From Sabellastarte sp. h YS-2021 (taxonomy: Eukaryota; Annelida; Polychaeta; Sabellida; Sabellidae): a DNA stretch of 64,000 nucleotides. This document shows, one piece after another, positions 1 to 11,800 of the stretch. Within the stretch, counting starts at the first letter, position 1. Each line of letters begins with the position of its first letter. A program made the translations under genes and the position numbers. The stretch lies in the NCBI GenBank assembly GCA_964017235.1, contig OZ024936.1, positions 16,778,496 to 16,842,495 on the forward strand, given 5' to 3'. Below the pieces are notes generated by a model that saw only the letters and a program-made list of their open reading frames with translations, had not been told where the DNA came from and searched no databases.

Positions 1-372
1 GGCTGGACGTAACTCCTTCCGCAGATCTATTTTATAACTAACAGTCCAACATTAAAACACTTGGGTGATACAACAGACTCTAAAAACTGCCATATGTGCT
101 AGCATTTTAAGATTTAAAATAATGATAAATTTCACAAAAGCATAGTTGTAGGGAATCAATCAAGGCATATCTTTGCACAATGGCACATATTAGATACTTT
201 TTAGATAGTGCCACTGAGCAAGTACTTAAAACGTGAAATCAAATTACTTAATGGCAGTATAGAAGATATCATACCTTTACAATGGAAAATTGAAAGAGAT
301 CATATGAGTTATATGAAGTTAAAATATTGGTGTTTTCAAATAAGTGTTCTAGTTACCCTTGTTCTGTTCCAG

Positions 373-3300
373 GTGCTGATATCAGTAATGCCAAACAGGC
401 AGATGCTGGTAAAATACTGGCTGACGTGGCCAAACAATACCTGTATGACATGGATGTTGATGATGGGCTGAAATCTCTTGGTTTCACACCAGACCACATC
501 CCTGCCTTGGTGAAAGGCACACTACCTCAGGTGAGTCATTGCAGTGCTAAAATAATTCTGATTATATCTACACTTTTTTATAGCACTTAATATCCCCATA
601 ACGAAAATGGTCTCTAAAGTATGTCGCCACCAAGCTAGTCAGCCAATTTCAGTATCCAGGGACAGAAGAAAGGCCAAACACCACAGAGAATGCCAGTGTA
701 TGATTAAGACTAAGGTGTACATGCCTAGGTGGGCAGATAGGTTTTAAGCTGCTTTCTGAAAGGGGCTAGCTGGGGGGGGGGGGGGGGGGGGCAGCACGAA
801 TCTTATCAAGAAGGGCATTCAACAACAGTGAGAACACCAAAAGCAAAGCTACAGAAAATCATTTTTTTATGGACAGAAGAGCTTTCTCCATCTGATGACA
901 CATATAGACTGGTATGCACATAGATCACATGTTCCAACAGTTGCATAGCAACCACATGTTCAACCTTTTTTAATAAGGAAATGAGGCTGGATACAAGGTA
1001 ATGGTTCTTTAGATCATCAGCTGGAAGAGTAACGTTCTAGATAAGAGGAGTAAATTTATAACCGTCACCAGCAGGTACATCGACAGGGATGTTGAAGCCA
1101 CCACAAATGTTATACGCAGAATTGATGGATGCTGAAATAAGTCAGTGCACTGTGAGAGATATGTTAGTACCTTGGTAAGCTATGTTACACTGACAGAAAG
1201 GTACCCAACACCAAATAATTTACTACACTGACAGCAATGTGCACTTGGCCAAGTTAGTCATGACACTTTCATAAGTTATTAAAATACTGAAAGGTAAACT
1301 TTACAAAATATAAGTTATGGCACTATAATAAGTATTGAAAGGCAAGCTGCAGTATGTTACTCATAACACTGGTGAAATGTACACTGTTTCAAATAAGTTA
1401 TGACACTGATAAAATATACACCACCCCAAATGAGTTGTTGCTCTAATGGAATGTACATCACCCCAAATAAGTTATTACCCTGACGGAATGTTCTCCTACA
1501 GAATCATAACCAACTAGCATACGCTGCTGTTATAAATATCAACTAGCCATGCATACAACTTATCAGGCAAACAGCTGGTCATGTATACGACTGACCATGC
1601 ATATCACTGACCATACTTACACCTGCCGAATCATTCAACTGCCACTGTAGACAACTCCTCGTGCATACAACTGTTCTTGCTGATTTGAAATATAAAAGGT
1701 GATGAGTGGTTCAATTGCGATCAATATAAATACTTAAATACAGGCAAATCTGTACATGTGATCCCTCTCAAATGGTCACCACTTGTCAGTAGTGACCGTA
1801 TTTATCCCCCTAAGAAATTTAGATACACAATATAACCAGAAAAGTGACCACACCTTAGCAGGGACTATAGACCACTAAGCTAATTCACGGGTACACATAA
1901 TAAGATCTAAAGGAACCACATTAGGGATTAAAACCTAATATAGGCAGTAATAATCATATATGGTGAATTGTCGTTTCCACATACAATACTTAATACTTTT
2001 TATTTAAAGAAATTGTGACATTTGAATAAGTGGAGAGGGAAAGCAGGGCTGTAGATAGGTACACTGCGGATGAATGAAAATTAAACTAGCCCAATTTCTC
2101 AAGGGGTATTGACAAAGAGACGTTTACAATACAGTCTGCATAAAACAAGAAAACAAAACAGTCATAAAAACTGCAATAAAGGGGTGTTAAAAATAAGGGA
2201 GAGATTCAACAGAATTAGCAATGGTCAGGTTTTTAATCCAAAATGTTGGGCTCCTGTTGTAAGTATTTTGTTGTAATCATTTTAAACCAATTGACATTAT
2301 CCCTAAAAGACAGTGTTAATATGACTCTCATTTTCTCTATTTTAAGCATGCTGTAAACACGCTTACGTGTTTAAACAATGTCAAAAAGATTGTGGGTCAC
2401 AATACCTAATGAATGAAGACATTCCATGAACGGAAGTAGTTTTGTGTGATGGTTTCATGTAAAGACCAACCCCTTACAAAAAACTATCTTTTTTTGCATT
2501 TCCTTTAATGGTATTTTACGTCCCGTTCAACAGCCAGGGACCTGTCCCAATATGACCCTGGCTGTTGAACGGGACGTAAAATCCCAACTTTGACCTTTAA
2601 TGGTCTTTAGGGGTTTACGGTGGCAGAGTGGTAACACTCTCACCTCCCACATCTGAGATTGGGGTTCGGTTCCCGACCTGACCTTAAGTGGGAAAGTTGG
2701 CAGTTGCTTGCCATTGGTCGGCAGTTTACAGTACATAACCTTGACCAACTGTATGTACTGGTTTACTCTGCCCATAAAACTACCCGTCGTGATATGACCT
2801 GTACAGTGTTGAAAGTGATATAAAACCCTGAATAAAATAAATAAATTTAATGGTCTTCAAAGTTGGGGTTTAACGTCCCCTCCAACAGCCAGGGTCATAT
2901 TGGGACAGGTCCTCAGCATTGCCACTTGTGGGACTCGAACCCACAGAGGTGACAGCCTATGATTAGATGCCAAACTTGCTAACCACTAGGCCACCGAGGA
3001 CCTTTAATGGTCTTCAAGGGCCACGGTGACACAGTGAAACCCTATGTGGGAAAGTTGGTAGTAGCTTACCAATTGGCGACAATTTTCAGTACAGAATCTA
3101 GACACCAACTGTATGTACTGGTTTCCTCTGCCGATAAAACTACCCGTCGTGATATGAACTTTTCAGTGATGAAGGCGACGTTAAAACCCAAATAAATAAA
3201 TATAAGTGTTTTTAGTTAGTGTTTTACATCAATGCCTAGTACCTTATCAGTTGCATTGGGACGGACAGCTTGAGTGGCAGCGGATACCAGTACACACAGT

Positions 3301-3879
3301 TAGCCAAGGTTCTGTACTATAAACTGCCGAGTAAGCACCTACTACATTCCCACATGAGGTCAGCTCGGGATTCAAACTATAATCTCAGACGTTGCAGACG
3401 AGAGTGTGTTACCACTACACAATCATGGCCCCCACTAAATCACATCAGTGTATAAAGTCATTAATAATATATCTTGAGAATGATGGTCTGGTTTAATCAA
3501 TGATTATTGCCATGAGTGATGTATATTGAAAATGACGGTTTAATCAAATTATTATATATTGTAAACAGTGATGTATTTTGAAAGTGATGGTTAAATCAAA
3601 GCAGTTTATATATGTCTTTAATTATGTATTTTGAAAGTGAATGTGTAAGTAAATCAATGCATAATGAAACTAATGATATATTTTGAAAATGAGGATTTTT
3701 GTAAAATGAGCATATTATGTCCTTGGTGATGTATTTAAAGGGATATTTTACCTATTTGTTAGTACACATTTTCTCCTTTTCTTTCTGTGTTGCAGAAAAG
3801 ACTCACCAATCTGGCTCCTCGCCCACAGACAGAGGAGGACTTGGCACGTCTGTTTGAAGAGTCCATGACTGTATATTAA
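373..3879 (+). CDS. ADHFE1: ADHFE1 / hydroxyacid-oxoacid transhydrogenase, upstream tandem copy, last two coding exons
   Basis: The 3' end of a gene whose earlier exons lie left of the window. Penultimate exon 373-530 (158 nt, phase-1 entry, acceptor ...TTCCAG, donor GTGAGT) encodes [18 protein letters not shown]... ending VKGTLPQ; last exon 3796-3879 (acceptor ...TTGCAG) encodes KRLTNLAPRPQTEEDLARLF... and ends MTVY-TAA. Both match the C-terminus of group III iron-dependent alcohol dehydrogenases of the HOT type, which transfer hydride between gamma-hydroxybutyrate and 2-oxoglutarate in mitochondria. The corresponding exons of the downstream copy have the same phase and, for the first, the same length. 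By hand alignment the 158-nt exon differs at 7 of 53 residues and the last exon at about 8 of 27, so the duplication is not recent. ATTAAA at 3925-3930 may serve as poly(A) signal. Nothing visible breaks either exon; whether the full gene is intact cannot be seen here. Confidence 0.9.
555..900 (-). pseudogene. 5'-truncated, decayed LINE remnant in intron of upstream ADHFE1 copy
   Basis: Minus strand shows CSFAFGVLT and FRKQLKTYLPT-like fragments, the same polyprotein C-terminus as at 37395-37690 but with stops, and a matching 3' tail near 560-600. A 20-base G run (772-791) interrupts it. Confidence 0.55.
1170..1495. repeat. Degenerate minisatellite, period about 55-60 bp
   Basis: Repeated phrases such as CACTGACAG-AATGTACAC and CCCAAATAAGTTATTAC recur about every 55-60 bp. 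It lies in the last intron of the upstream ADHFE1 copy. Followed to about 1675 by a looser 18-20 bp repeat around CTGACCATGCATAC. Confidence 0.6.
2514..2581. repeat. Perfect 26-bp inverted repeat with 16-bp spacer, built from SINE-2 3' ends
   Basis: Arms 2514-2539 and 2556-2581 are exact reverse complements (TTTTACGTCCCGTTCAAC... against ...GTTGAACGGGACGTAAAA), spacer 2540-2555. The sequence is the SINE-2 body end in opposite orientations. It could extrude as a cruciform or fold in RNA. Confidence 0.9.
2609..2845 (+). mobile_element. SINE-1 copy, full length
   Basis: tRNA-like head with GGCAGAGTGG and GGTTCGGTTCCC, body, and AAATAAAT tail. Flanked by TTTAATGGTCTT at 2596-2607 and 2846-2857. 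Confidence 0.88.
2861..3002 (-). mobile_element. SINE-2 copy (second tRNA-derived family)
   Basis: On the minus strand: GGTCCTCGGTGGCCTAGTGG (A-box region), GGGTTCGAGTCCC (B box), then a body with CCCAATATGACCCTGGCTGT and a CCCCAACTTTG end. Flanked by TTTAATGGTCTTCAA at 2846-2860 and 3003-3017, a 15-bp duplication. Confidence 0.85.
3016..3202 (+). mobile_element. SINE-1 copy with internal deletion of the tRNA head
   Basis: Starts GGGCCACGGTGACACAGTG, then jumps to TGTGGGAAAGTTGGTAG, losing most of the promoter region; the body and AAATAAAT tail remain. Confidence 0.75.
3210..3432 (-). mobile_element. SINE-1 copy, diverged
   Basis: Reverse orientation; recognisable phrases CCAGTACACACAGTTAGCCA, TAAACTGCCGA and GTGTGTTACCACTACACAAT. 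Older than neighbouring copies. Confidence 0.7.
3468..3735. repeat. Degenerate minisatellite, period about 65 bp
   Basis: GTGATGTATTTTGAAAGTGA and variants (TGATGTATATTGAAAATGAC, ATGATATATTTTGAAAATGA) recur four to five times just before the final exon of the upstream ADHFE1 copy. Confidence 0.62.
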
Positions 3880-4027
3880 ATGTGTACTGACTCCTACACA
3901 CAAAGGGACATGTTTTAACAGTTTATTAAATGTGAGCTGTGTGAAATTTGGTGTTAACTACTCACTCAATACAACTGAGTGTACTGACTGCAACAAACAT
4001 TGCAGTGCAGTGAAGGCCATCAATGGC

Positions 4028-4188
4028 CAAAGGTCAAACTTTTAGGGTTTTTACATCCTGTTCAGCGGCCAAGGTCATATTGGGACAGGACCGCAGCAAG
4101 TGTCAGTTATGGGAGTCGAGCCCACACAGAGGTGACTGCCTGTGATTAGATGCCACACTTGCTAACCCACTTGGTCAGTGAGGAGCTC
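4028..4188 (-). mobile_element. SINE-2 copy
   Basis: Reverse orientation with GTCATATTGGGACAGGACC and GGAGTCGAGCCCACAC; head decayed (CACTTGGTCAGTGAGGAGC). Confidence 0.75.
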
Positions 4189-4427
4189 CCCAAACACATC
4201 AAAGTAAATGCAATCCAAAACAATAACCTCAGATATTTAAACTGGAAAAAAAACTAGTAAACCTTTAGATTTATAGTTGTTCTGGTCATATCGAATGGAC
4301 TTTCTATGCCAGATGCAAGATGTGTTATTTGCCGACTCTAAAAAGATGAGCATTTGTTAAAATAAGAATTGCTTTGCACAGAAAAGATAGTATTGTTTTG
4401 GGTGTATACATTAGACAGTTGTTATAA

Positions 4428-4669
4428 TTTATTTAATTATTTCTTTATTTGGAGTTTTACGTTGCTTTCAACACTGTACAGATCATACCACGATGGGTAG
4501 TTGGAAGGGCAGAGGAAACCAGTACATACAGTTGGCCAAGGTTCTGTACTGTAAACTGCTGACCAACGGGAAGTAACTAGCAGCTTTCCCACTTGAGGTC
4601 ATGCCGGGAAACGAACCCCGGCCTCAGAGGTGGGAGGTGAGAGTGTTACTACTCTGCCACTGTAGCCCC
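4428..4669 (-). mobile_element. SINE-1 copy, full length
   Basis: Reverse orientation from TTTATTTGGAG to CTGCCACTGTAGCCCC. Target-site duplication GACAGTTGKTATAA (one mismatch) at 4414-4427 and 4670-4683. Confidence 0.88.
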
Positions 4670-4702
4670 GACAGTTGGTATAAAGCTCTAACTGTACCAT
4701 AA

Positions 4703-4858
4703 GGTTCTTGATGGCCTAGTTGGTTAGCAGGATTGGCATCTAATTACAGGCTGTCACCTCTGTGTGGGTTTGACACCCACAAGTGACAATGCCGAGGACC
4801 TGTCCCAATATGACCCTGGCTGTTGAATGAGACATAAAACCCCAACTTTGACTTAAAC
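4703..4858 (+). mobile_element. SINE-2 copy
   Basis: TTCTTGATGGCCTAGTTGG head, GGGTTTGACACCC B-box region, GACCTGTCCCAATATGACCC body and CCCCAACTTTGACTT end. Confidence 0.78.
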
Positions 4859-4859
4859 G

Positions 4860-7800
4860 TATCATTAGAATACATTATATTGCCTCATATGATATCATTG
4901 TTGGTACAGTCTTAACTGTGCCTTATCATTTGTCATTTGTGCAGTGAGTCTGAAATGACACTTCCAACGGTGAATACTAATTATTGTCAGTATATTACGT
5001 CAGTAATGATTCCGTCATGCTGATATAGCAGAGGTTATCCCTTTGTTTCCCTTTTGATGTAAATGGGTCTTAAGACTTGAGATTACATTCGGTTTCAACC
5101 ACTTTCATGAATATGGTCAGTAGTCTTTTAATAATAATGATATATCACCTGATGCATACTCCCAATGACAGTAATTAAAGCCTTTTTTATGTATTTTTAT
5201 TTTTTATCTATTGTTTTATTTTTATTATTAAGTTTACATTTAAACACAGATTGTTTTAAATATGTATTTTATATACTCAGTAATTCTGTGCTTGATTTAA
5301 ATGATATTATAAAGACCGGAAATGCGCAGTGAACGGAAACTTGTTGCTGTGCATCGTTGCTGTAGAAATAAACTACATATGCGCGGACTTTATTGGCGAT
5401 TCAATCACAAAAATAACCTCAAATAAAGGACGAGGGCCAAGCAAAAGTAGTTAATTTCTATTATAAAATGATTATTGATGTTTTATCCAATGTTCACTGA
5501 TTTTGTTTGTTTTCAATTTTATTTCTGAGATTATGTTGTGCAACCATGTTCATAGATTGGAACAGCATACATTAGTTTCTCTATTAAGTACTCTCACGAA
5601 ATGCGCAGAGACGCATATTCGTCGACTGTGCAGGTGTCCGTTTTATAATAGCGTATATAATGCGAGGGATATGATATTGTCAAAGTAGTCCAAATGCTGT
5701 AATTCAGCAAAGATATAGTCCCTACAACAACTACATTTATTGACTGAATTAATGGACGTTTTATAATAGCAATAATCGACTTGGTTTGAGTAATGTATCA
5801 GCGAATAAATCACAAATATCTGGCCATAATGGACTCAGCCCTGTTTGGCTTCGTCCATTATTCCGCCCTGAAATGCGTGAATTATTCAGTACTCAAACCT
5901 CGTCCCTTATTGTTACATTAAAACTTGGCAGCTCCAAAGACTAAAAGCAGTTTATTAACTATGGGTCTTACTGGGTTACAATACACTCTTTTGTATAGTT
6001 AATCTTGCTTTGAATCAAAGAAAAATACGTCAAACCCTGTAAAATTGTGTTGTTAACTTCTCTTCGATTTGAACAGTGACCTTCATCTAGGTCAGACTAA
6101 AGTGGATTTTGCTGAGATCATAAAATAGGGATACCATTTCATACTTTCCATGTCATTTTTAAGCAATATTTCCAGTCTTTTAATAAAGGACATATTGTGA
6201 ATAAGTACAAATACCTACACTTCTACATTACAATCAACTTGATATATTTTATATATAAAAAAGTTCATATATAAATGAACAAATCGGCATAAGAATGGAC
6301 ATAGCGTTTTTGCATTTGAAAGAATTCTGTTTAACTACGGAACCTTTAATGATAACACTTGGCTTTATCCAAGTAAGTGAGCCATTGCCAAATTTAGTAT
6401 CAGTTTAAGTCATTGTATTTCTGGGGGCTTTTTAAAATACTGAAGCTAAGTTAAACCATCCCACTTTGACTGGTATAAATACTTGTAGACGGTGTAGAGA
6501 TAAGTACACCAAAGAGAGACCTAGTATAGGAATCTGCTCAACGTATTTTACACACTGATACACCTTGAGACCCTGTTTGACTGATGGCACTTAACCCTCA
6601 CTGAAAAATATGACATTAAATTACATTGTGGCATTGTAAAAGACACATTTTTGCAACCATTATATCACTTGGGACTATTTGAAATACAAACACTAAAGTA
6701 AGCAATGACACTTTTCAAAATAGTACTTGCATTATGGGACTTACAAAATCGAAAACAAAAACACATGAAGAGAATCCGGATCTTTGATATTATTTTTTTC
6801 TATACCTAGATGGTGACTCAAATCAGTTTGGAAAATTTAATGGGACCTAAGTTGGACCAAGAGCCATCTACCAGTAGTATTAGCGTAGTCCTGCTGACAA
6901 ACAAACAGACAAACGGTCATGAATCTAATATATCCTTGTTGGAGGTAATAATTGTAGTAAATTACCCTCAGTTACTTCTGCAAGGCGTCATCATACTTTT
7001 TTAAATTGACCAATGATGTCACTTGTTAGTGTAAATGCACTTATTTGGCACTGAAAATAGTGATGATAAAATGCCACTTTGGCACAATGAAGGAAATAGT
7101 GTCAACTATATGGTGAAAATGACAATTGGGACAGAAAGCCATCACATGTATTTGCTTACTGATACTATCAAGTGAAGTACATTGAAGTAGAGTTGGAGAT
7201 GAACACTTGAACCATAAACTTCAAACTGCTGTGTTAATACTATTGTTGTAATTTTAGTCTAATTACACAGGGATATATCAATAACCGCAAGGTATTTAAT
7301 CTAGACATTAGTATAAACCTAAAATATATACATACATAAAGCTAGTGTGTTCTACTCAATTTTAACTGCCGAATCTTCACGACAGAGATTTCTTAACCTA
7401 TTTCAGATGGGAATGGTTAATTTGTAAATTGATTCTAATCATAGCTAATCATAATATAGCTAGTAATAATGCAATAATGAGATAAGAAGGCTGTATCAAG
7501 ATTTACTGCCCGGAGTAGATCTATATCTAAATTGCTGTGGTTGGAGATCTGGCTATTTTGGCTCAATATGTCTTTAATCAGTACATTGATAGCCATATTA
7601 TATGTAAATATATCATCTGTACACTTATAAAGTTAAACAGATTTTAATGGTTCAGGTTTGATCCATATTACTGATCTCAAGCCGAGTGTAGAAGTGTTGT
7701 AAGTGTCTTATGGCCCCACAGCCTATTATTGTCCACTCTGCTGACACTCAATGCAGTCAGATTTTAGCAAGTCAAGTTCACAGATTTATCCCTGGGTCAC

Positions 7801-8047
7801 AGAAATCACACTTAACTACAAATAACAAACTTATGACACCTTGGAGGTGGGAGTTGAATCTGCAACCCACTTCATCATCATAATGGCTGTGAAACATAGA
7901 AAAGCTGATTATATATTGGTGTGGAAGTTAGTGTAAGGGGTCTAAGCTATTATAGTGTTACTTTTAGCACTGTTGTCCTTAATGTTCCTTACAGCAGCTA
8001 AGCTTATATAAGTATACATTATCAGTGCATTCCACATGCTACTAAAA
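4860..8047. other. Intergenic region between the two ADHFE1 copies
   Basis: About 3.2 kb of AT-rich sequence. Apart from the inverted-repeat element at 5752-5932 and possible decayed fragments, I see no coding exon, RNA gene or clear promoter here. The short open frames match no recognised family. Confidence 0.5.
5752..5932. mobile_element. MITE-like inverted-repeat element
   Basis: GCAATAATCGACTTGGTTTG near 5769 pairs imperfectly with CTCAAACCTCGTCCCTTATTG near 5894-5915. The enclosed sequence has no coding capacity. A related CCTCAAATAAAGGACGAGGG lies at about 5416-5435. Confidence 0.5.
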
Positions 8048-8594
8048 CCTCAGTCACACTACGGGCAGTATAACCTATGGTTATAGGTGTTGGGCAAGAT
8101 GCCCCTGTCCTTTAACTATTGAGCAAGGTTTGTATGTGACCTTGTGACAGAGTGGCAAAATGCCCATTCCCTTGCGCGTTCTATGGAAGTTTTAAAATGT
8201 TTAAAATTTCGGACTCTCCATTTTGGTACCGTGGGCATCTGCAGGCAAATGTAAGTATGTGCATATGAATTTCTTGCTACGGTAACTGAAGGTGTAAGTC
8301 CACAGTGTATATAAGGTAGTGACTCGGTCGTCTTTCAGTGTAACATGGCAACATGAGGCCAGTGGAGGTAAATGGACATTTTGCCACTGTATCACAACTT
8401 TGCATATGAACCTCGCACAGCAGTTGAAGGACAGGGGCATTTTGCCCAATGCCTATACCCATCTGTAATGTGATGTAAAAGACCAAATCTCAGAAGACAT
8501 TACATGGAACATTAAGTCCTTGGATGAGGTTTTTGCCGCCGAGTCAAACCTCTAACTATAGGACGTACCACCTGTAGTCTGACTGGGGCATAAA
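8048..8594 (+). mobile_element. Non-autonomous DNA element (CACACTAC-TIR family) 5' of ADHFE1
   Basis: Left end CAGTCACACTACGGGCAGTA, right end TACCACCTGTAGTCTGACTG in inverted arrangement. Internal phrases TTGAAGGACAGGGGCATTTT and TTTGGTACCGTGGGCAT recur in three other copies. No transposase ORF. The right end is about 225 bp from the ADHFE1 start codon. Confidence 0.7.
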
Positions 8595-8820
8595 AGATAG
8601 GTTTTGAACCCAAGACCATAGACGTGGCAGGCAAGTAATTATATACAAAAGTTATAAATCATTCTGTCATTATAATTCCCCCCCCCCCCTTGTGGCTATG
8701 GGTTTGAGGCCAGGTATTTGCAACAAGCAGAATAGGGTCAATCATGATATTATCTCTAGAAGGGGACCTCACACATCCATACTTTGACCCTGGGCCTGTA
8801 TTCACCAACACCAAGAAAAA

Positions 8821-11800
8821 ATGGCGGGAAGAGAGGGCGTCACTCAGCTTCTCAGAGCAGTCATGTCGGCAGGGTGAGTAATGTCAACTTGTTTTTTATT
8901 TTATTTATTTGGGGTTTTACGTCGCTTTCAAAGCTGTACAGGTCAAATCACGACGGGTAGTTGGAAGGGCAGAGGAAACCAGTACATACAGTTCGTTAGG
9001 GTTCTGTACTGTAAACTGCCGACCAACGGCAAGCAACTACCAGCTTTCCCACTTCAGGCCGTGCCAGGAACCGAACCCCAGCCTAAGAGGTGGGAGGCAT
9101 AATGTCAACTTGTCACTTAAAGAAATTCCTTATATGGTAAATCGTATAGTAACTGGACACCACATGCATAAAATCATAAGCTAAATTAATCTGTGCTTCT
9201 TAAGTAGGAAAATACAATCTGTAGTTGAAATAAGGTGGCCACAATAGGCATAAGACTCGGAATCTGTTCTCGGTATAGTCACCTTCCCCTTTTGAGTCCT
9301 TATCTGAGATGTATGAATCTTGCTGAGAACAATTTGTGGTTGATTACTTTCCTGTTTCATACCATACTGAGGCATGTGCCAACTTATGACATCAAGAAGT
9401 ATTTTGATTCAATTGATAATTTTTTTTAAAACTTAAACTTCAAATGGTTAATTGTGCTTCCTGTATGTACAACAGCCTGATTGTTTGATTAAAATCTTCA
9501 TCGACATAAAATCAAGATATCTGTTGTAACAAGATTTAAAATCACTTCACAGAAAAAAGTGTTATTAATTTAACCATTTATTAATTCAACCAGGTTAGCC
9601 GCAGATTGAACTGGTTGTTTTGTTTATATTGTGCCAAATTAAGACATGTGTCAAAATACACAGAACTGTATGCACCACGGATGTTGTAATACAATTCAAA
9701 ATAAATACAAAACCAAAGGGAACAGACAACTTTTCACAGTTTATATCCATCAAACACACATCTATGTATTACATAAGGCATAAAAACAAATTTTATTGCA
9801 AAATACATTAAATGCAGCAGAATGTGACTTGTACAGTTTGGAGGTTTTCTCTTATAATCTGGTAAATAGGACATATACATAAATTATAAATACCACAAAA
9901 CTGATGATAGATGTAAATAGGAGTTATTGTATGTTTCAGACACAAATGCCCAGCCCATGGACAGTCTCATATAGGTAAGTATTGCAAGTCCTACAACCTG
10001 CCTGGCGGAACACATGGATCAAGAACCAGATATTGCATTAAAATTCACAAAGACAAATCTGGAGTTACAATGTGAATCCAAATTATCTGTAGGGAGTGTA
10101 CTGATCCAGGAACAGACCCATCTCTTGTGCAAATATAACCTATGTGCAATAAATGGTTTTGAGTTATGGAGTGGATATAGTAGCATAATCCCAAAATAAA
10201 GTACAAAATCTCAATCTGCATAAATATCATATGACCACATGAGGGGGTACAGTGACACATTGGTAACATACCCACCTCCCACCTCTGAGGTCTGCGGATA
10301 AAACCCTGGACCCTATGAGGGCAGTTAGTAGTTGCTTACCAATGGTTGGCACTTTACAGTACAGGACCTTGGCCAACTGTATGTACTGGTTTCTTCTGCC
10401 CATAAAACTACCTGTCATGATATGACCTGTACAGTGTTGAAGCTGACATTAAAATCCAAATAAATATATATTTAACACATGAAGCAAGTTACATAAGCCA
10501 TTATAAATCACAGGGGCCGACTTTGTTCTTAGCTAGGTCTGTGACTTAAATGGATTTCACAAAGGGTGACTTAGCTAAGTCCAAGCTTATCAAATAACCA
10601 CAGTGGTTTTCTGTGTCATGTGGCCTTTTGTATTTATTCAAGTATACTATTGATGACATATCCTTCATTTGATACATTTGATCTAATGATAAGTGCTGTT
10701 TGGAAATGGAAAACCTTGTTACCACATATAAACTTCCCAAAGACTACTTTAGTGAGGTGTTCTATATAATTATAATTTATTTACAACCATTTTAAATTTT
10801 GAAGTGGAGGAAAGTTTATGGCAGCCATATTTAAATCCTCTTTACAAAATTTAAGCCCACTACCTATCAGTTTTAAACATAAGTCCACTGACTTAGCAAT
10901 TTCATGGACTAAGCTTCTTTGTGAAATCTGCTAAGTCTAAGACCACAGACTTTCCATTCTGCTGACATATTTTAAGACTAAAGTCTTAAATTTAAGTCTA
11001 AGTCTGGGCTTAAGCCCCTTTGTGAAATCGTAGTGTAGTGTACTTCATTCTTTTAGTAGCAAACCAAGATCTTCACAGTTGGTCACGTGACTTGTCTTCT
11101 GCCAATCAAAGTACCTGCTCCTCAACTCATTAACATTTTTACCTGTCAATTAACTGACAGTACATGTGCACTCTGTACTTTGATAGGGCGTGTGTTCTAT
11201 GGAGGGGCAGCCATTCCACAGAAGAAAGAATATGCTTTTCAGGTAAGTTAGTCTGTACTTACTTTACAAATTTTGTTCTTGTTTTATCTCATTTTATTTT
11301 GCCTGTGCTATTTGGGGTTGTCTGTTGATCTAGTGGAAACACACTTGGCTTCGAACTCTAAGTTAATGATTTTGAGTCTTAGTTTAGCATGGATCAGGGG
11401 TCGATTTCACAAAAGGACTTAGCCCAGACTTAGGCTTAAATTGAAGATTTTTGTCTTAACATGATGCTAAGTCTGTGATCTTAGACTTGGAGGATTTCAC
11501 AGAGCTACTAAGTCTAGGCTTTAGCTAAGTCTACCCAAGAGTGGGCTTAACTTTGTAAACAAAGGCTTAAATATGGCCGCCATATATTTTTCTCACTTCA
11601 AAATTTGAAATGCATGAAAATAAATAATAAATATATAGAACACCTCCCTAAATTATTCTTTGGACATGTCTGTGTGATTATAAGGTTTCCCATTTAAAAA
11701 TACAGCATTTTTTCAAAGATAAAATGAACTAAACAAGGGATATATGTTACACTAAAATATTTTGAGTAGAAATAAAGGGTCACATGACATATAAAACCAC

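Noticed and set aside
8909-9184. 91-codon + strand open frame and its relatives at 14507-14779, 32886-33189 and 12436-12711
   Set aside because: They are translations of SINE-1 bodies, sharing phrases such as QYIQ and [12 protein letters not shown] in different genomic places.
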